Shown here: positions 41,101 to 52,850 of the stretch, piece after piece
Position numbering within the stretch: position 1 is the first letter of the stretch
Layout: each line of letters starts with the position of its first letter
The notes under the pieces: model-generated
Databases searched by the model: none
What the model was told of the DNA's origin: nothing
Seen by the model: only the letters and a program-made list of their open reading frames with translations
Position numbers and translations under genes: made by a program
Assembly (NCBI GenBank): GCA_947561715.1
Contig: OX387199.1
Location: 7,941,001-8,005,000 of the forward strand
Length of the DNA: 64,000 nucleotides
Direction of reading: 5' to 3'
Origin: Ascidia mentula
Lineage: Eukaryota; Chordata; Ascidiacea; Phlebobranchia; Ascidiidae

Positions 41101-43368
41101 ACCTTTAGTGGAAGAACACCGCCACCAAGTGGGCGAAGTCGAACGCAATCTACGTCAGTCGCATGATCTTCAGTTGCAGGTAGATGTAATATAACTCACC
41201 AGTTCCTTTACTTACTCAATATCACAACACGTATTCACCACACAGATGTCTAAGGAGCGTTTAAGTTCTGCTCAGCAACATAAGTTAATGAAACTGCATG
41301 AAAAAGATGCACGGTTGTTGAACGCTAGACCACAAAGCGCTTCCAGTCTTTCCATACCTGAGGTTTTGGACAGGTGGTAGCAAATATTGATACATTTTTA
41401 ATTGGTAACAATAATGTATTTTTTCAATTATCGATGGACAAAAGTTTTTGTTTAGTCGCGTAATTGAGGTTCTACGTATGATAGTGGCACGGAATTATTT
41501 CCTACTTCGGCCCGGACCCTGCAATAACGGCTCGCCACTAAAGCCAAAGTTGGCTAAATGGGCTTTTCTTTAATAAACAGCTAAAACGACGGTAAACATG
41601 CATATCTTATTAAAAGCCAATACAGCCATCGATACTCGTTTCATTTTGCCACACTCCCAACCCGTACAGCACGACCCCCATCTCAAAACTCGCTCGGTCG
41701 TACCCAAAGCACCGCTTTGCCCCGGCCAATTAACCAATCAACGTACACGGAAATCAATGGGGCGTAACGGGACGACGTGGCAAACATAGAAAAACGACAA
41801 AAGTGTGAATATAAAGTGCGAGAAAAGATGAAAACATAAACAAAAGTGCGATGGGAAGAGTGATTTAAATAAACAACACAGGTGAACAAAGAAAGCATAA
41901 AGAAAAGAATTAGTGTCGTGTGTCGTTTTCGTTTTCGCTACAATAGTCATCCATCTTGCAGGCGCATAGAACACTTATTTATGTATCTTATGGTGTAGAA
42001 CAGTTTTTCCCAAAGTTTTTGTCCCTAAGGTTATTTAAAATGACAACGAAACTCGTAACTTTCGAAACCTCTAGTAAACCTAAAACTTAATTGTTGGCCT
42101 TCTCATGTGATTATCGCCCAAACACTTAAAGGCATATTCCGCAGTTGTAGATTTAAGCAGATTAGTAGCTCATAGAAACCTTAATATTTTATTGTGGAAC
42201 TAACTTTGGATAACGTTGGTGTAGGTTATCCTAACTTTCAAATTTACCACGTCCGAATAAAGTAGCACACTGTGCATTTCGGTGCATTTTTGAAGTAGAA
42301 ATCTGGCTTACCAACTGTTTCTGACACATTACTTATAGATTACTTGAACAAGCTCGCAATCAGCGTAGGATCGAAGGTCTAGAAAGCGAGGGCGAAATGG
42401 AAATGGCGAACCACGTTTACTCTCACCGCCTCGCCTTCTCTCGAACTCTCAACTCGGAATTGCAGGTAAATGACTCTCGTTCACCATCTAGCGGATTTTC
42501 ACTGTTGTAAATAGTTATAGTGGACGTTCTTTATCACAACTGCAAACGGCCACTGTAAAGCAAGATATAACTTTTTATTATTTTACAGAAATTGGACAAA
42601 GTTTTCTTGTACAAAGTTGGTCAAGCAGCGAATTTGAGCAGAAAGCAATTTATGCAGTGTGTCCGCGACGGTTTGCTGTCTGGTGAGTTCTTTTGATTGT
42701 GTATGTTTTTCTTGATGTTCGGCTTTGTCAAAACATTTTTTTTTAATTTTTCACAGTCTAACAGTCTAAAAAACTAAAACATTAATGAGGTATTTGATTA
42801 TTTCGTAATGCAAACATTTCTTCTTATTACAATTATCGGTATCGGTTTGAAACTTGTTTTTTAAATGTGTTTTAATGGATTTCAATATACCCAACAATGA
42901 GAATGTTTACATTGCAACATTAGCAAAAATTTGTTTTTCTTTTTTCTTGCTGTTTAATCGTTTTCAGCACTCCAGAGGTAGAATCGTCCAATCGCATTTA
43001 CAACACGAAATTCGAAGAATAATAAGAAATGTCAAATTACCTCAAAAAACATCTTTCAAGAATTAAAAGATTCTTAGAAATGTCATTTTAAAACTATTCT
43101 CAGATCCGCCTGTGTCATTCCTAATATGCGTGGTATGATTTGTAAACAACCTATTACTTTTTCTTTGTCAACAGCGTCGGCATCTGATGAGGTAATTGCC
43201 GCGTGGACACAAGAATTCTCGAGACTCTGGCCTAAACGCGGTAACATTTTAGGAAGGTCAACATCAAGGGCGGAATCAGTCAGGTGGGCGCCTGACGCGG
43301 GCGTCGTGCAGAAGCGTGGACGCAAAGGTCGCAGTTTTCTCAAGCGCGTGGCCCACGCCCAAACCTAA
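32117..43368 (+). CDS. EVC: EVC-type (Ellis-van Creveld) ciliary coiled-coil membrane protein
   Basis: EVC sits with EVC2 at the ciliary base and relays Smoothened activity in Hedgehog signalling. Exons: 32117-32340, 33102-33258, 33372-33514, 33599-33685, 33932-34057, 34480-34623, 34916-34998, 35641-35774, 37025-37173, 37888-37986, 38728-38859, 39261-39451, 39679-39862, 40012-40113, 40479-40580, 41045-41179, 41246-41373, 42339-42465, 42589-42682, 43175-43368. All phases agree, giving 911 aa from the first visible exon (vertebrate EVC is about 1000). A single membrane segment (ISAVGGTLGAVLGLVVGLLI) near the N-end is followed by a basic stretch and long charged helical, coiled-coil-prone sequence. 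Family assignment rests on topology, length and patchy resemblance recalled from vertebrate EVC (FKM...QIL region; FLEQYF...; H-x-LLRNLA region). EVC2 or another coiled-coil family is the alternative. The first exon starts in mid-codon, so 5' exons exist. Confidence 0.7.
42001..42015 (+). mobile_element. hAT-like terminal fragment in EVC intron
   Basis: CAGTTTTTCCCAAAG resembles the CAGTGNTTCCCAA terminal inverted repeat of hAT transposons. The sequence after it (gtccctaaggttatttaaaa) also resembles that after the copy at 44171. No matching far end was found, so this is a truncated copy or a chance match. It lies in the intron between EVC exons 41246-41373 and 42339-42465. Confidence 0.35.
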
Positions 43369-44170
43369 TAATCCATGGCATGAAAGCTGTAACCCTATAT
43401 TTTCGTCAATTTCCTTGTTTACATTTAGTTGAGATTTTTCGGTGGTTAAACGCATAAAAACAACATCGTGATACAAATGTTGACACTTTGCACTTTTTTG
43501 TATTTAAACTCGTATCTAACACAGCCGTATTTTTTCGTATAGTGGATTTTTTGCAGAGTTTTGTTGCAATTGTTGTACATTACACAAGTTGATTTATGCT
43601 TAACAGTCGTGGTTGATTTTCATCCAAGATAAATTCTGTTATTGTCGTGCAGTTCGTTTTTTGGTGACTACCACTGCATTTATTTCACTGCGAAGATGAC
43701 TAATTGACTCCCTGGGCATGTATATAGTGATGGGCGTTTTTAATATCGTGTTTACTGAATGTGTATACTGCGTTAAAACTTTTGCAGTCCCGAAATTTCA
43801 TTAGATTTTATTACTGTCAAGGTTGCATAATGTTTCTTGTCCTAAACACAGGCATGTCTGTATATTTTACCAACCTACACGTTTATTTCATTTTGTCTCA
43901 TTTTCTTTAGGCGCTTCCAAATTCTAACGTCGAAGTAAAATTTATTTTGTACAAACGTTGGTTTTTGTATCTTTCCTTGTATAATCACGCAGGTACACCG
44001 AACAGGGATGAACATAGCCAAAAAAATTTCTTGATTAACAAAAAAACAGTTCTGTGCCGCACTTTCGGTTGTTCGGCCAAAAAACAAACAGGTTTCGTTC
44101 TTATGGCGAGCGATCATTTACCCTAATATTAACCGCCTAAAAACGTGTTTATGAGTAAAGTGGTTTAAAC

Positions 44171-44185
44171 CAGTGTTTCCCAAAT
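44171..44185 (+). mobile_element. hAT-like terminal fragment
   Basis: CAGTGTTTCCCAAAT matches the hAT terminal consensus well. The following bases (cacttagggttatttaggta) resemble those after the copy at 42001, suggesting the same element family. The far end is not evident. Confidence 0.45.
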
Positions 44186-44500
44186 GTTTTATCCACGGAA
44201 CACTTAGGGTTATTTAGGTAGAAAACCCCCCTTCAAAAAACGTGAAGTTAACCAAATTTACCCCTTTTACTTGTTTTTTCGTTTCTTTTTATTTTTTACT
44301 TTGTTCAAATGTCTACTGCCCAAACATATTTAGCAGTGTTTACGAACAACTCGTAGAAAACCAAGACAAAATGTTATTTAGACAACAGGAATCAGCCTCT
44401 GCTCTGCTTGGTGGTACCGCTGGATCTGTCTGTCTATTTGAATAAGTACAGAGACTGACGATGGCATTTCTACGATATTAATATTTCTGTTGATTTTGAT

Positions 44501-44506
44501 AATAAA
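44501..44506 (+). terminator. AATAAA, possible EVC polyadenylation signal
   Basis: The hexamer AATAAA lies 1.13 kb past the EVC stop and is followed by T-rich sequence (gtttttcatgg). I saw no canonical AATAAA nearer the stop, so it is a candidate for the EVC 3' end; variant signals could be used instead. Confidence 0.3.
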
Positions 44507-45609
44507 GTTTTTCATGGCATCCACTTTGGAAATCGTTGGTTCAGAATATATACGACAACACTTTTCAAATTCCTAAAATCAACTGTTGCCGAACGCATCG
44601 CAACTCATCACGCAGGAGTAGCGTCAAGTGGCGGCCAAGTCCCTTCGTCCGGGCCGCGATTATAAAGCACTGAAAAGTGATATAATATCCCCCCCATTGC
44701 CCATACACGCTTTTATTGTCGCAATGATTTAATCTGGCGAAGCGATAGGACAATGGACCGTCGTCGATTCGAGTGGATGCGGCCAATGAGCATTCGGGGC
44801 CATCAAATGAATCTAGCAGGTGCCCATATACAACATAGCCAGTCGCCATGACATTGTACGTATATAGGACTGAGTGAGGATGCGGGTAGGAGCGGTTTTC
44901 TGTTTTCCTAGTTGCGGTTGTAAGGCAGGAGTGATTGGCGGCCGTTTAGCGCTATACGATTTCCCCTTTGTTTACTACTTAAGCGATCCAATTACGTTAT
45001 AAATGTTTTGAATGCGGATACCGTGCGAAGGTCGCATCATGCTGGAATATTTGCCCTTTTTCGATTTTAGGACAATTCGATGGTTGTTGCAGCATTTTTC
45101 AAGCGTAATGTTACAAAATATTGACAAGACTAGGATATATCTGTTGTATTTTGCTTCTATGACGTACAAACTTTATTTCTTCAACAGAGACACAGGAAAA
45201 TTTAAAACATATTTGGTGTTGCGCACTCGCTTGGTTATTTTTTCGTTACAGATCGAAGAATATAAATATTTGCAAAACAAACCCGATATTCCATTTTATC
45301 TCAGTGGTCAGTGATAAGGCACGTCGAATATACCTCGCCCGAAAAAGATCAACATAATTCTGCTTACCTCTGCCCAAGGGCTAATATTTCATCTCGAGAT
45401 GTAAAAGCCGTCTGTGTTTGCCTACACGTCAACCACAAGAACGACAAGCGATCAATACTTAGAACCACGATTTTAATTTGTTCCGGCAATCAATTTTAAA
45501 CGCGGACAGGGTATTGATTATGTGATTCTATTTGAGACACCTGGCCCATGTTATGTCGAATCTGTTCCCAGTGTTTTGGAGTCAACCGAGCAGCAAGATA
45601 TCTTTGGTT

Positions 45610-45984
45610 TCAGGCGATATATCCGTAAGCATTGTAACCAGGCCCCAAGGCAATAGGAGATTTGAGAATTTCCGTCGTTGTGTACGTTTTCCCAGGGTAT
45701 GTTTTGACGCTGCATGGCGTCAAATGGGCGTTTGTTTCCATTCGTGTCACTGGCATAATGGCCCAGCGACAAGGCAGTCGGTGTAAGGTTGATTGTGACG
45801 ACATAGCACCGTTCTTTGAAGCATGGCCCAAACTCGTGTTCTGGTGTAGAGAACAAACGAATATGCTCGGAGAGTATGTAGCCAATTTCGGCTTTATTAC
45901 ATCAGGAAGTCGGGGGATGTTACGCCCATATTTAGCTTCATCGTCAGTGCATATTTTACTCAAGCCAGTCAACAGGGTTCGCAT
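45610..45984 (-). CDS. possible small single-exon gene, unknown function
   Basis: A 124-aa minus-strand frame starts at ATG 45984; a TAA closes the frame a short way upstream. The product is basic, soluble and Thr/Ser/Tyr/Pro-rich (KTYPGKTYTTTEIL, ALGPGYNAYGYIA), without membrane segments. That composition recalls small ciliary microtubule-associated proteins, but I cannot assign a family. An overlapping plus-strand frame of similar length (45662-46090) is hydrophobic and looks like its shadow. The start lies 320 bp from the divergent 46305 gene. The length alone is not decisive. Confidence 0.33.
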   Translation of the reverse strand: MRTLLTGLSKICTDDEAKYGRNIPRLPDVIKPKLATYSPSIFVCSLHQNTSLGHASKNGAMSSQSTLHRLPCRWAIMPVTRMETNAHLTPCSVKTYPGKTYTTTEILKSPIALGPGYNAYGYIA

Positions 45985-46304
45985 AGGTTTGCTGTTGTTT
46001 TTTGTGCCCAAGTTTGTAAGTATAAAACACCGGTCTTATGTAGAAAACAGGCATGTGTTCAGGGAATTATACAAGGTAGCAAGGATATAGACAAGAATGG
46101 GTGCCGCAGTATTTATTTATAAAAAGAATGTGGAGAAAGTTTTTGTGAAATGTCGTTTTCTGTTTTAATGCAGATTTTTTTAAACGCTTTAGTTCAAAAA
46201 GTGATGTGTTTTTATTAAATTTGATGTTTAAAACTTGACTCGGATTCGCAAAGCGGTCTTCAATCAGCTTCAAGTTGTTCCAACATTGCTAAACTGATCG
46301 CAAC
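45985..46304. promoter_or_regulatory. putative bidirectional promoter interval
   Basis: This 320-bp interval separates two divergent single-exon ORFs (45984 minus, 46305 plus). If both are genes they would share it as promoter. No TATA or other motif is decisive; the inference is from layout only. Confidence 0.3.
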
Positions 46305-47378
46305 ATGGCACTGACGAGGCCACAGTTTTCCAGCAGGTACTTGGAGCCACTGGCTTTGCGGGATGTTAAGGTACCTTTCGCAGAACCAGCAGCGCGGCAA
46401 AATGAGAACAAGGCTATCTACTACAAACAAAGGAAACCGCTACGATTGACTCCGCTGAAGGCACAAGCGGGCACAAAGCCGCAGTGCGTCAGTAAAATAT
46501 TACACGAGGAGGAATACGACTTCATTTTTAATAACAGCCGACCGGATGACCCGGATTTTTTTCCGTCAAAACAACATCCTCATAAAGTGAGACATTCCCT
46601 GCCAAACACCAAGGCCGTATTTCCAGCGGCAGGTGTAACACACAGACAAAGCTGGTCGAAATTAGCTTCGAACAAAACACGAAGAAAGTACGTCAGTTTT
46701 TCTTTGCCGCCGCTTGAAAATGCAAATCAGGCTCAGAACCTGAAAGAAGAAATTGCTGAGATTATTTCTTCGGTTTTACGCGAAGACGTATCTTGTGAAC
46801 GCAACACGCAAGGTGAAGAAGTGACAAGAGACGATGTACATAAGCTTCGCGCCGCTGTGGCTTTGGATAAAAGGAAACTGCACGCAAAACTTGGCAACTC
46901 AGACCAGTACGGTCGTCGAAAACTCAGACCCAGTAAATTAGAACCCGTTGGCGTTGTGAGTAACCCCACCTTAAGGAGGTCTAAAGTAACCGAAAAAGTG
47001 CTTTCTCGAAAAGCAGCGGCAAACAAATTCCCAAGTCCTGAAGTGAAAAACCCATCAAGGTCATCAAGCCAAGCAGTAACCACTGACTACATCAGTGCTC
47101 TCGAAAAGGCCCGACAAGCCCTGTTGGGCAAATTAAGCTCGGTAACTCTGACCCAGAAGCGACAGTTGCCTCGCAGACGAGTGTTGTATCTGCCGGCCTT
47201 GGCTGCCCCGTGCAGTGAGGACTTTGCCGCCACCATGCGGCGGTTTCAGCACGGTAGACGGTTCGTTTCTTCGCCTGTGGTATTGGATCACGTGATACGT
47301 AATAACGTGCCGCACAAGGAGACAGCCAAACTGTTAGACGCTGTGCTTCGACCTCCATCAATTACCCACATTACTTAA
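46305..47378 (+). CDS. uncharacterised basic protein, single exon, 357 aa
   Basis: A frame of 357 codons is far longer than chance allows here, starts with ATG in context acATGGca, ends in TAA, and has an AATAAA 183 bp later. The protein is strongly basic and low in hydrophobic segments: no signal peptide, no membrane span. Visible features are an N-terminal Pro/aromatic-rich part (RPQFSSRYLEPLALRDVKVP), an acidic patch around SRPDDPDFFPSK, a probably helical stretch (QNLKEEIAEIISSVLRED, about 145-162) and Arg/Lys-rich clusters (KRQLPRRRVLYLP). This looks like a structural or cytoskeleton-associated protein. I do not recognise a family, and the lack of introns contrasts with every recognised neighbour, so retroposition or lineage-specific origin is possible. 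Confidence 0.85.
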   Translation: MALTRPQFSSRYLEPLALRDVKVPFAEPAARQNENKAIYYKQRKPLRLTPLKAQAGTKPQCVSKILHEEEYDFIFNNSRPDDPDFFPSKQHPHKVRHSLPNTKAVFPAAGVTHRQSWSKLASNKTRRKYVSFSLPPLENANQAQNLKEEIAEIISSVLREDVSCERNTQGEEVTRDDVHKLRAAVALDKRKLHAKLGNSDQYGRRKLRPSKLEPVGVVSNPTLRRSKVTEKVLSRKAAANKFPSPEVKNPSRSSSQAVTTDYISALEKARQALLGKLSSVTLTQKRQLPRRRVLYLPALAAPCSEDFAATMRRFQHGRRFVSSPVVLDHVIRNNVPHKETAKLLDAVLRPPSITHIT

Positions 47379-47560
47379 AGATACTTTAATAACGATGCGC
47401 TTCTGTAATGGTTGGAGGCTACTGGTGAAAAAGACCAAGAGACCGACGTTTCTTAAAAATGTTCAATGTGTTTTTTTCTTCTTTTTGATAAGATGTGAGC
47501 GTTTTTGTCGAAAGAAACCACTTTACTTTCTTTACTGTAAATAATTGTTGCAATATATTT

Positions 47561-47566
47561 AATAAA
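47561..47566 (+). terminator. AATAAA polyadenylation signal of the 46305 gene
   Basis: AATAAA lies 183 bp past the TAA of the single-exon gene, in AT-rich sequence, at a usual distance for a short 3' UTR. Confidence 0.6.
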
Positions 47567-49642
47567 GCTTTCTGAAGAAACTCCCATTTCAGTGCATGGT
47601 AGTTTGGAAAACAAAGAATGGTTTCGTGGGAATTTTATGACCATCGACTTCCAATCTAACTTCCGTGATTCGTTGTTCAAACCAAACTGCCACTGATTTC
47701 CTGTTATCTAACAAAAGACACAAAAGAAGCAGATGGCGCATCACTTTAGCGTCCTAATAAAGTATATTTATCACCCTCAGAACGTAAAACTCTTGACACT
47801 CCAGTCACCATATACAAACACCAAGAGCAAAACCCAATTGCGACAAAGGCGTCATTGCACAAACAGTAGGCCCTCTCGCGCCAATTCAGTGGTACAGGAT
47901 AGTTGACAATGTAACTGGTATGCAGGTTGCAAGAAACAACGTGGTGAATTTAACTCTTTCCGATAGGCTTGACGCACGTTATGGGTGGGGTCCACAATAT
48001 CACAATATAAAATGCACAAAAAAGAGCAGTTTAATTTTGGCATTAGCAATGCAGCCACTATAGTATAGCGAGGTAAATTTTTTTCCATATATACACTGGG
48101 CGCTGAAACTGCCGAAAATGCACCGTCCAGTATCGATGTATAAAAAAGTAAATTCGATTTTTCAGAATGAATATTTCATATATACACCGGGCGCCCGAAA
48201 CTTAAGAGAAAAATATACCCAGCAAACCCTTGGTCTATACATCAATAGTACAAATGCGGGCACTCGAGGGTTAACCGCTAAACAAGCAGCACGGCGCATT
48301 TTCGGCACTTTGGCAACGCCCAATTCGCAATACAAACACGACATTGGTACGGGAGCCAATTGTTTTTCGTTGGGTAATGTTGTCAAGAGCGTGTTCAAAC
48401 GGTTGCATTATTTTGAATAGAATTTAATTCAAACGCACATCAATTATTATCACGTACTTGGCTAAGCGCAGCATTTATCCATTTAATTTGCAATTAGCAG
48501 GTAACTGACAACGTGTCATTTTTATGCAAATAGGTTGTTGCATACACCCTGAGAAAAATGGCCCCTGTTCCCAAGTCAGCTTAAAACCTATTTCAGGCAT
48601 AAAAGCGCAAAAGCTTCTTTCCAATGGTGGCGAAGAGAATGGGTGACTCCATGAAATGCATAAAAGGCGGAAAACGCAGGGAGCGGTAAAACAATACAGC
48701 AGTCCAAAAATGAAACCATATGTATATGAATGGTGTGTCAGGAAGACAGCGGACGCGCTGGTATCAGTGCTAGCTATCGAAAACAGACGAGTACGTACAA
48801 TTGCACAAACACAAGTAGTCGGTACGGTGTTTTGCGATAGAAAATACGGGACAAACAGAATACTGGGTATGTTAAAAACGTCCTATTAAAGGAGTCACTA
48901 AATGGGTTGGCTTTGCTAAATGAATGTAATGTCGCGGTGATAGTGATTACGTACCATGGTGGTGACAATAAAATTAGTTGTACCAATGACAATAATGTTA
49001 GGTTGTGACTTTAATATAATTCTACTTAATATTAATAGTGAAATCTCGGGAACCATTTATCAAAATAAGTTTTGGGTCAATTAGAGATCAAATAAAATAC
49101 TTTTAAATGCAGTCGACCACAACAGCCAGTGGCCGGTTTTTAGATCGCAAACCAAGTTTCTACAGTGATGAGTGAGTTGTGCAGCGATGAAACGGCGAGG
49201 GTAGGATATTTACAATAGGTATGTATCTAAACAGTGCAGCGGGATGGACACCGTGAAGGCACTAACAATTGCACGAAAATAACATCCTGACTGCGAAGAA
49301 AACGTAAATGAGATGGTTTGGATGTTGATGAAGGACTTACCATACACGTTTACATATCTGGGTGATTTGGTTGGCAAAAGAGCAAAACGTGACATTAGTT
49401 TCAAGGTTGCAAGCTAGTAATTGGTATTAATAATGCATCTTATTTCATATTCCAAAGTGAAAAGATTTATAAAGTTTGGACAAACGATGTTTTACCTTAT
49501 GAGCCACATCATCACGCTTGACTACTACTACATAAACAAACTGTGGTTTTGTTTTTTGTAGTTAATTTTGTGTAAAACATTACCCCAATCTCATAAGTAC
49601 TATGAAAAACACCATAAAAAAAGAAACAACCCGATAATTGCT
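47567..49642. other. intergenic stretch, convergent gene ends
   Basis: This lies between the 3' ends of the 46305 gene (+) and SLC41 (-). Open frames here (for example 48118-48420, 100 codons) have no support beyond length. A duplicated segment occurs at 48086-48202. Confidence 0.5.
48086..48202 (+). repeat. imperfect direct repeat around catatatacaccgggcgc
   Basis: A string near 48086-48110 (catatatacactgggcgc, then tgaaact) recurs at 48177-48202 (catatatacaccgggcgc, then ccgaaact), 91 bp apart. Loosely similar GTAAATT plus T-rich sequence precedes both copies, so the duplicated unit may be longer, about 90 bp, and diverged. Confidence 0.6.
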
Positions 49643-52600
49643 CTAATCTCCGACATCTGCATCTCGGTCACCCACAAGCCACAGAAATAGGAATCCTGCA
49701 GCAAGTAGGCCAGTTCCCAGAAGGTCACCCATTGCTGTTAAATAGGGAATAGCGCTGTTGTCAGGGTCATTACCTTTCCTCCAAAGGCGAATGACGAGCC
49801 ATTGACAAACTTGCAAAAGAATTGAGACCTACACACATGCACACAAAGTCAGGAAACACACATTGAAAAATTTGATGAATTGAATTACATTGGACAGGCC
49901 AAAAACTAACCGTTTTTGAGTTTTGAATGACCTAATTAAAGCAACAAAGGGTGGCCCGTCATGCACTGCACATAACTACTGATATATATGGTATATTGAT
50001 CAACTAATTTGTAAGATATACTGCAATCATCCCTGCTCTATATGTCATCTTTGTCACCAAATTAACTGATATACATGTTCCATTAATGATCAATTAATGG
50101 CATTTTCACTTACTTGCATGAGTGAGACGATCACATACACCACAACAAATTGTGGAGTGATGCTTGTGTGGCCAGCTTCTAGTGCTTTGATAGTCAAGAG
50201 GAAAATAAGCTGACCTGGTACAACTGTTGCCAACATGACCCTCGAACCAGCAGAATGATAATTGTCTGTCAAGTGGTGTAGTCAGTTATATGATTTATAA
50301 TTATGGGCACATGACTCAGTTTTTCATGCAGATTGATTTGCAAATTATGAAAACCTAATCCATGGTAAACAAATGAAGCCAATGCCATTTGTTTTCAGTA
50401 ATTTATGTCAAAAAACAATGGCACCACAATGCTATAATTCCAACTAACGATTCAACTACATGTTAAACAAGCTATGGTGTTCTAGGGATTCAACTAAAGT
50501 GATTAGTATGTTATGATTGGTTCATAAAAAATATTTTAATAAAGGATGGGGATAAATTGCACCATCTGTTGCATGTGCCATTAAGATCTTTAACAAATAA
50601 AAATTTTAACAGACCTGAAGAGCAAAATGTGTGGCAGGGTGAAATGCAGCCTGGTTTTTCTCTTGAAGGTAGGACACCTAGTGGTAGTCCGCTGGTGTGT
50701 AGATAAGTTGAAATTCTGCTAGCTTGCACAGCAACCAGGTTACCACCCACTCCATTTATTACTGGGGCAAAGACGGCGATTCCCTTGTTTTGAGAAACTG
50801 CAAAGTCGAGGATAAAACCGCCCGTGCTAGAAAAAACAATATATATAACCTAATAATTCCTGCATTATTCCTCTTAGATCTCTATGGCTATGTGTCATGA
50901 GTGCAAATTGGTCTTATGTTACCAAATTGGAACTAATTTCAAGCAAATGAAAGTTTGTATCATCAGAATCTCCTGATCTTTATGGCCAACATAGAATTAG
51001 TAACAGATTTTACAGCAGTGTAATTTCGATCAAATTTTAAATTATAGTAAACAAAGCATCAAATTAATATTATACTCCACCTGCTGATTGCCATGGCTGC
51101 AATTACCGGTTCCCATCCATGCCTGACTACATCCTTTGTGAATTCGTTCCGATGTGCTAACCATAACAAGAGGGGTGTAAGCACAAAGAAAAAGACTATA
51201 GTTGCAGGGCCAACCCAAGCTGTTGATTTGTTGTTCACTGTGAAGTATAACCCCTAAAACACAAATGACAAGTTGCAATAAAATTGGCGATTGTGATCAT
51301 TTACATTCAAGCTGTCTGATATTTCTTGTGTCAAGCATTTATAAAATACCGATATGTTATATTTAATATTACCTATGTCATGCTAAATTGTTTAAAATTC
51401 ATGTATATAATCAAATTACAACAATATATACATTTTTAGACGTCTCTATTTTACCACAAGATTTTAGATACGTTGTACACACAATGTATGGTATAGAAAA
51501 TTATTTCCTTTGGTTTCTTTTACCTTTACAAAATATGACAATAGAGTCAAAGTAATGAGGTCCCCAAGTGATGCAGCAATAGGGGTTGCTACATTGTCTG
51601 GATTGATTCCCAATTTTCTCGATAGCAGAATTACCATTATCATCACAAGTCCTAAAATTAGAAAAGCAATGAAATTACTTTCTCGGCACCTATAAAGCAA
51701 ACATTACTAAAGGACAAAAAGGGCTCAATAAAAATATTGTACTGCCATTGGTTGAATGTTATTTTTTGTACCTAGTAGACATGAGGCTATGGCTCCAGTT
51801 AAAAGACTACCAGCACACAAAATGATTGCATCATTTGTTTCCCATTTTCCATCTGGAATCCAACCCAGCACCATAGCAACCAAAGATGCCAAAAAGGCAA
51901 TCACCATTGCCTGGGCTTCCACCAAAAGAACATTGCCAACGATGATTGAACAGCGCTTTTCCTTGTCATCTAGTAATCCCCGATTTGCCTAAGACAACAG
52001 TTTAGATTTTGTTTCAGGTTAAGGAAATTAAGATCTACTGCAATATGAAACAAAGTTTTATTACATAGGTTGATAATCTTGATGCAAGAGTCATCTCCAA
52101 ATTTCCTTTTAATCCAAGTAAAGCAGGGACAAGAATAAAAATTTCTGGAACATTTTCGAAGACAGGCCAATGCTGTAAAAAAAATAAATACAACATGTTT
52201 GTGTGTGTGTCATAATTCTTTTAGTAGTCAATAATCAGTAAATATGAACATTAACTTCAATATACACAATTTTTCAGCCTTAATACCTGAACTTTGTCAA
52301 GTACAATGCCCGCAGCCACCATTCCCATTCCAGCCATTAGAAATGGGAATGTTATTTGAAGAGCAATTGAAAGCATGCCTTCCTTTTTTTGACCAGAATC
52401 CACATTTTCGTCAAAATTTAAATCAGACAAATGTTGTTGGCTATTTTTTGCTTTCATTACATTCTTTTTTGGTAACAACGTTTCAGTGTCATTGTCTGAA
52501 ATGTCATCATTTTGTCCCGATCTATGACTGAACTGGGTTTCCACCAACTGGTAGTCCATGTCAAAAGACTGGTTGTAGTGTCCAGTTCTATTCCCCATTT

Positions 52601-52850
52601 TAGTCAATGACACAGCCTCATTAGATTCTGGCTGAATTGTCAGGTTAGTGGCTTGGTAAATTTGCTCTTCATCTATCATCTGGTACGATTCATCATGGCT
52701 GCTTTCCGAGTCAACTTGATGAACTTTGGGAACCATACTGGGGTGGTTCGTAGACGATTCTTCTTGGACTAGTTTTGCTACTCTTCTTCGTAAAAACTTC
52801 AGGGTTGTTTTTGCTTCTTCATGTAGTTGCCTACCTTCATTTAAATTCAT
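49643..52850 (-). CDS. SLC41: SLC41-family magnesium transporter (MgtE type)
   Basis: SLC41 proteins move Mg2+ across animal membranes and have two MgtE-like halves. Exons in coding order: 52850-52287, 52172-52065, 51988-51772, 51651-51524, 51253-51081, 50826-50615, 50265-50114, 49828-49643, all GT-AG and in phase, giving 579 aa, close to vertebrate SLC41A2. About 160 residues of polar cytosolic N-terminus precede the first membrane segment. The half-repeats are visible: [16 protein letters not shown] against [16 protein letters not shown], and [16 protein letters not shown] against [19 protein letters not shown]. The Asn/Asp/Gly residues in these motifs are the family signature lining the ion path. 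The C-terminus ends with [12 protein letters not shown], as in vertebrate members. Which paralogue (A1, A2 or A3) it corresponds to cannot be told here. The start ATG is followed by an acidic, Gln-rich tail with no signal peptide, as expected. Confidence 0.97.

Larger units (their letters stand above)
43369..45609. other. EVC 3' flank, no further gene
   Basis: The EVC stop codon is followed by AT-rich sequence that probably includes its 3' UTR. No exon is supported. An hAT-like end lies at 44171 and an AATAAA at 44501. Confidence 0.5.

Noticed and set aside
45662..46090. 142-codon plus-strand frame
   Set aside because: Hydrophobic and Val/Phe/Tyr-rich composition typical of an antisense shadow; the minus frame over the same bases looks more like a soluble protein.
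48118..48420. 100-codon plus-strand frame
   Set aside because: It includes the duplicated repeat unit at 48177-48202, has no support beyond length, and no partner exons.
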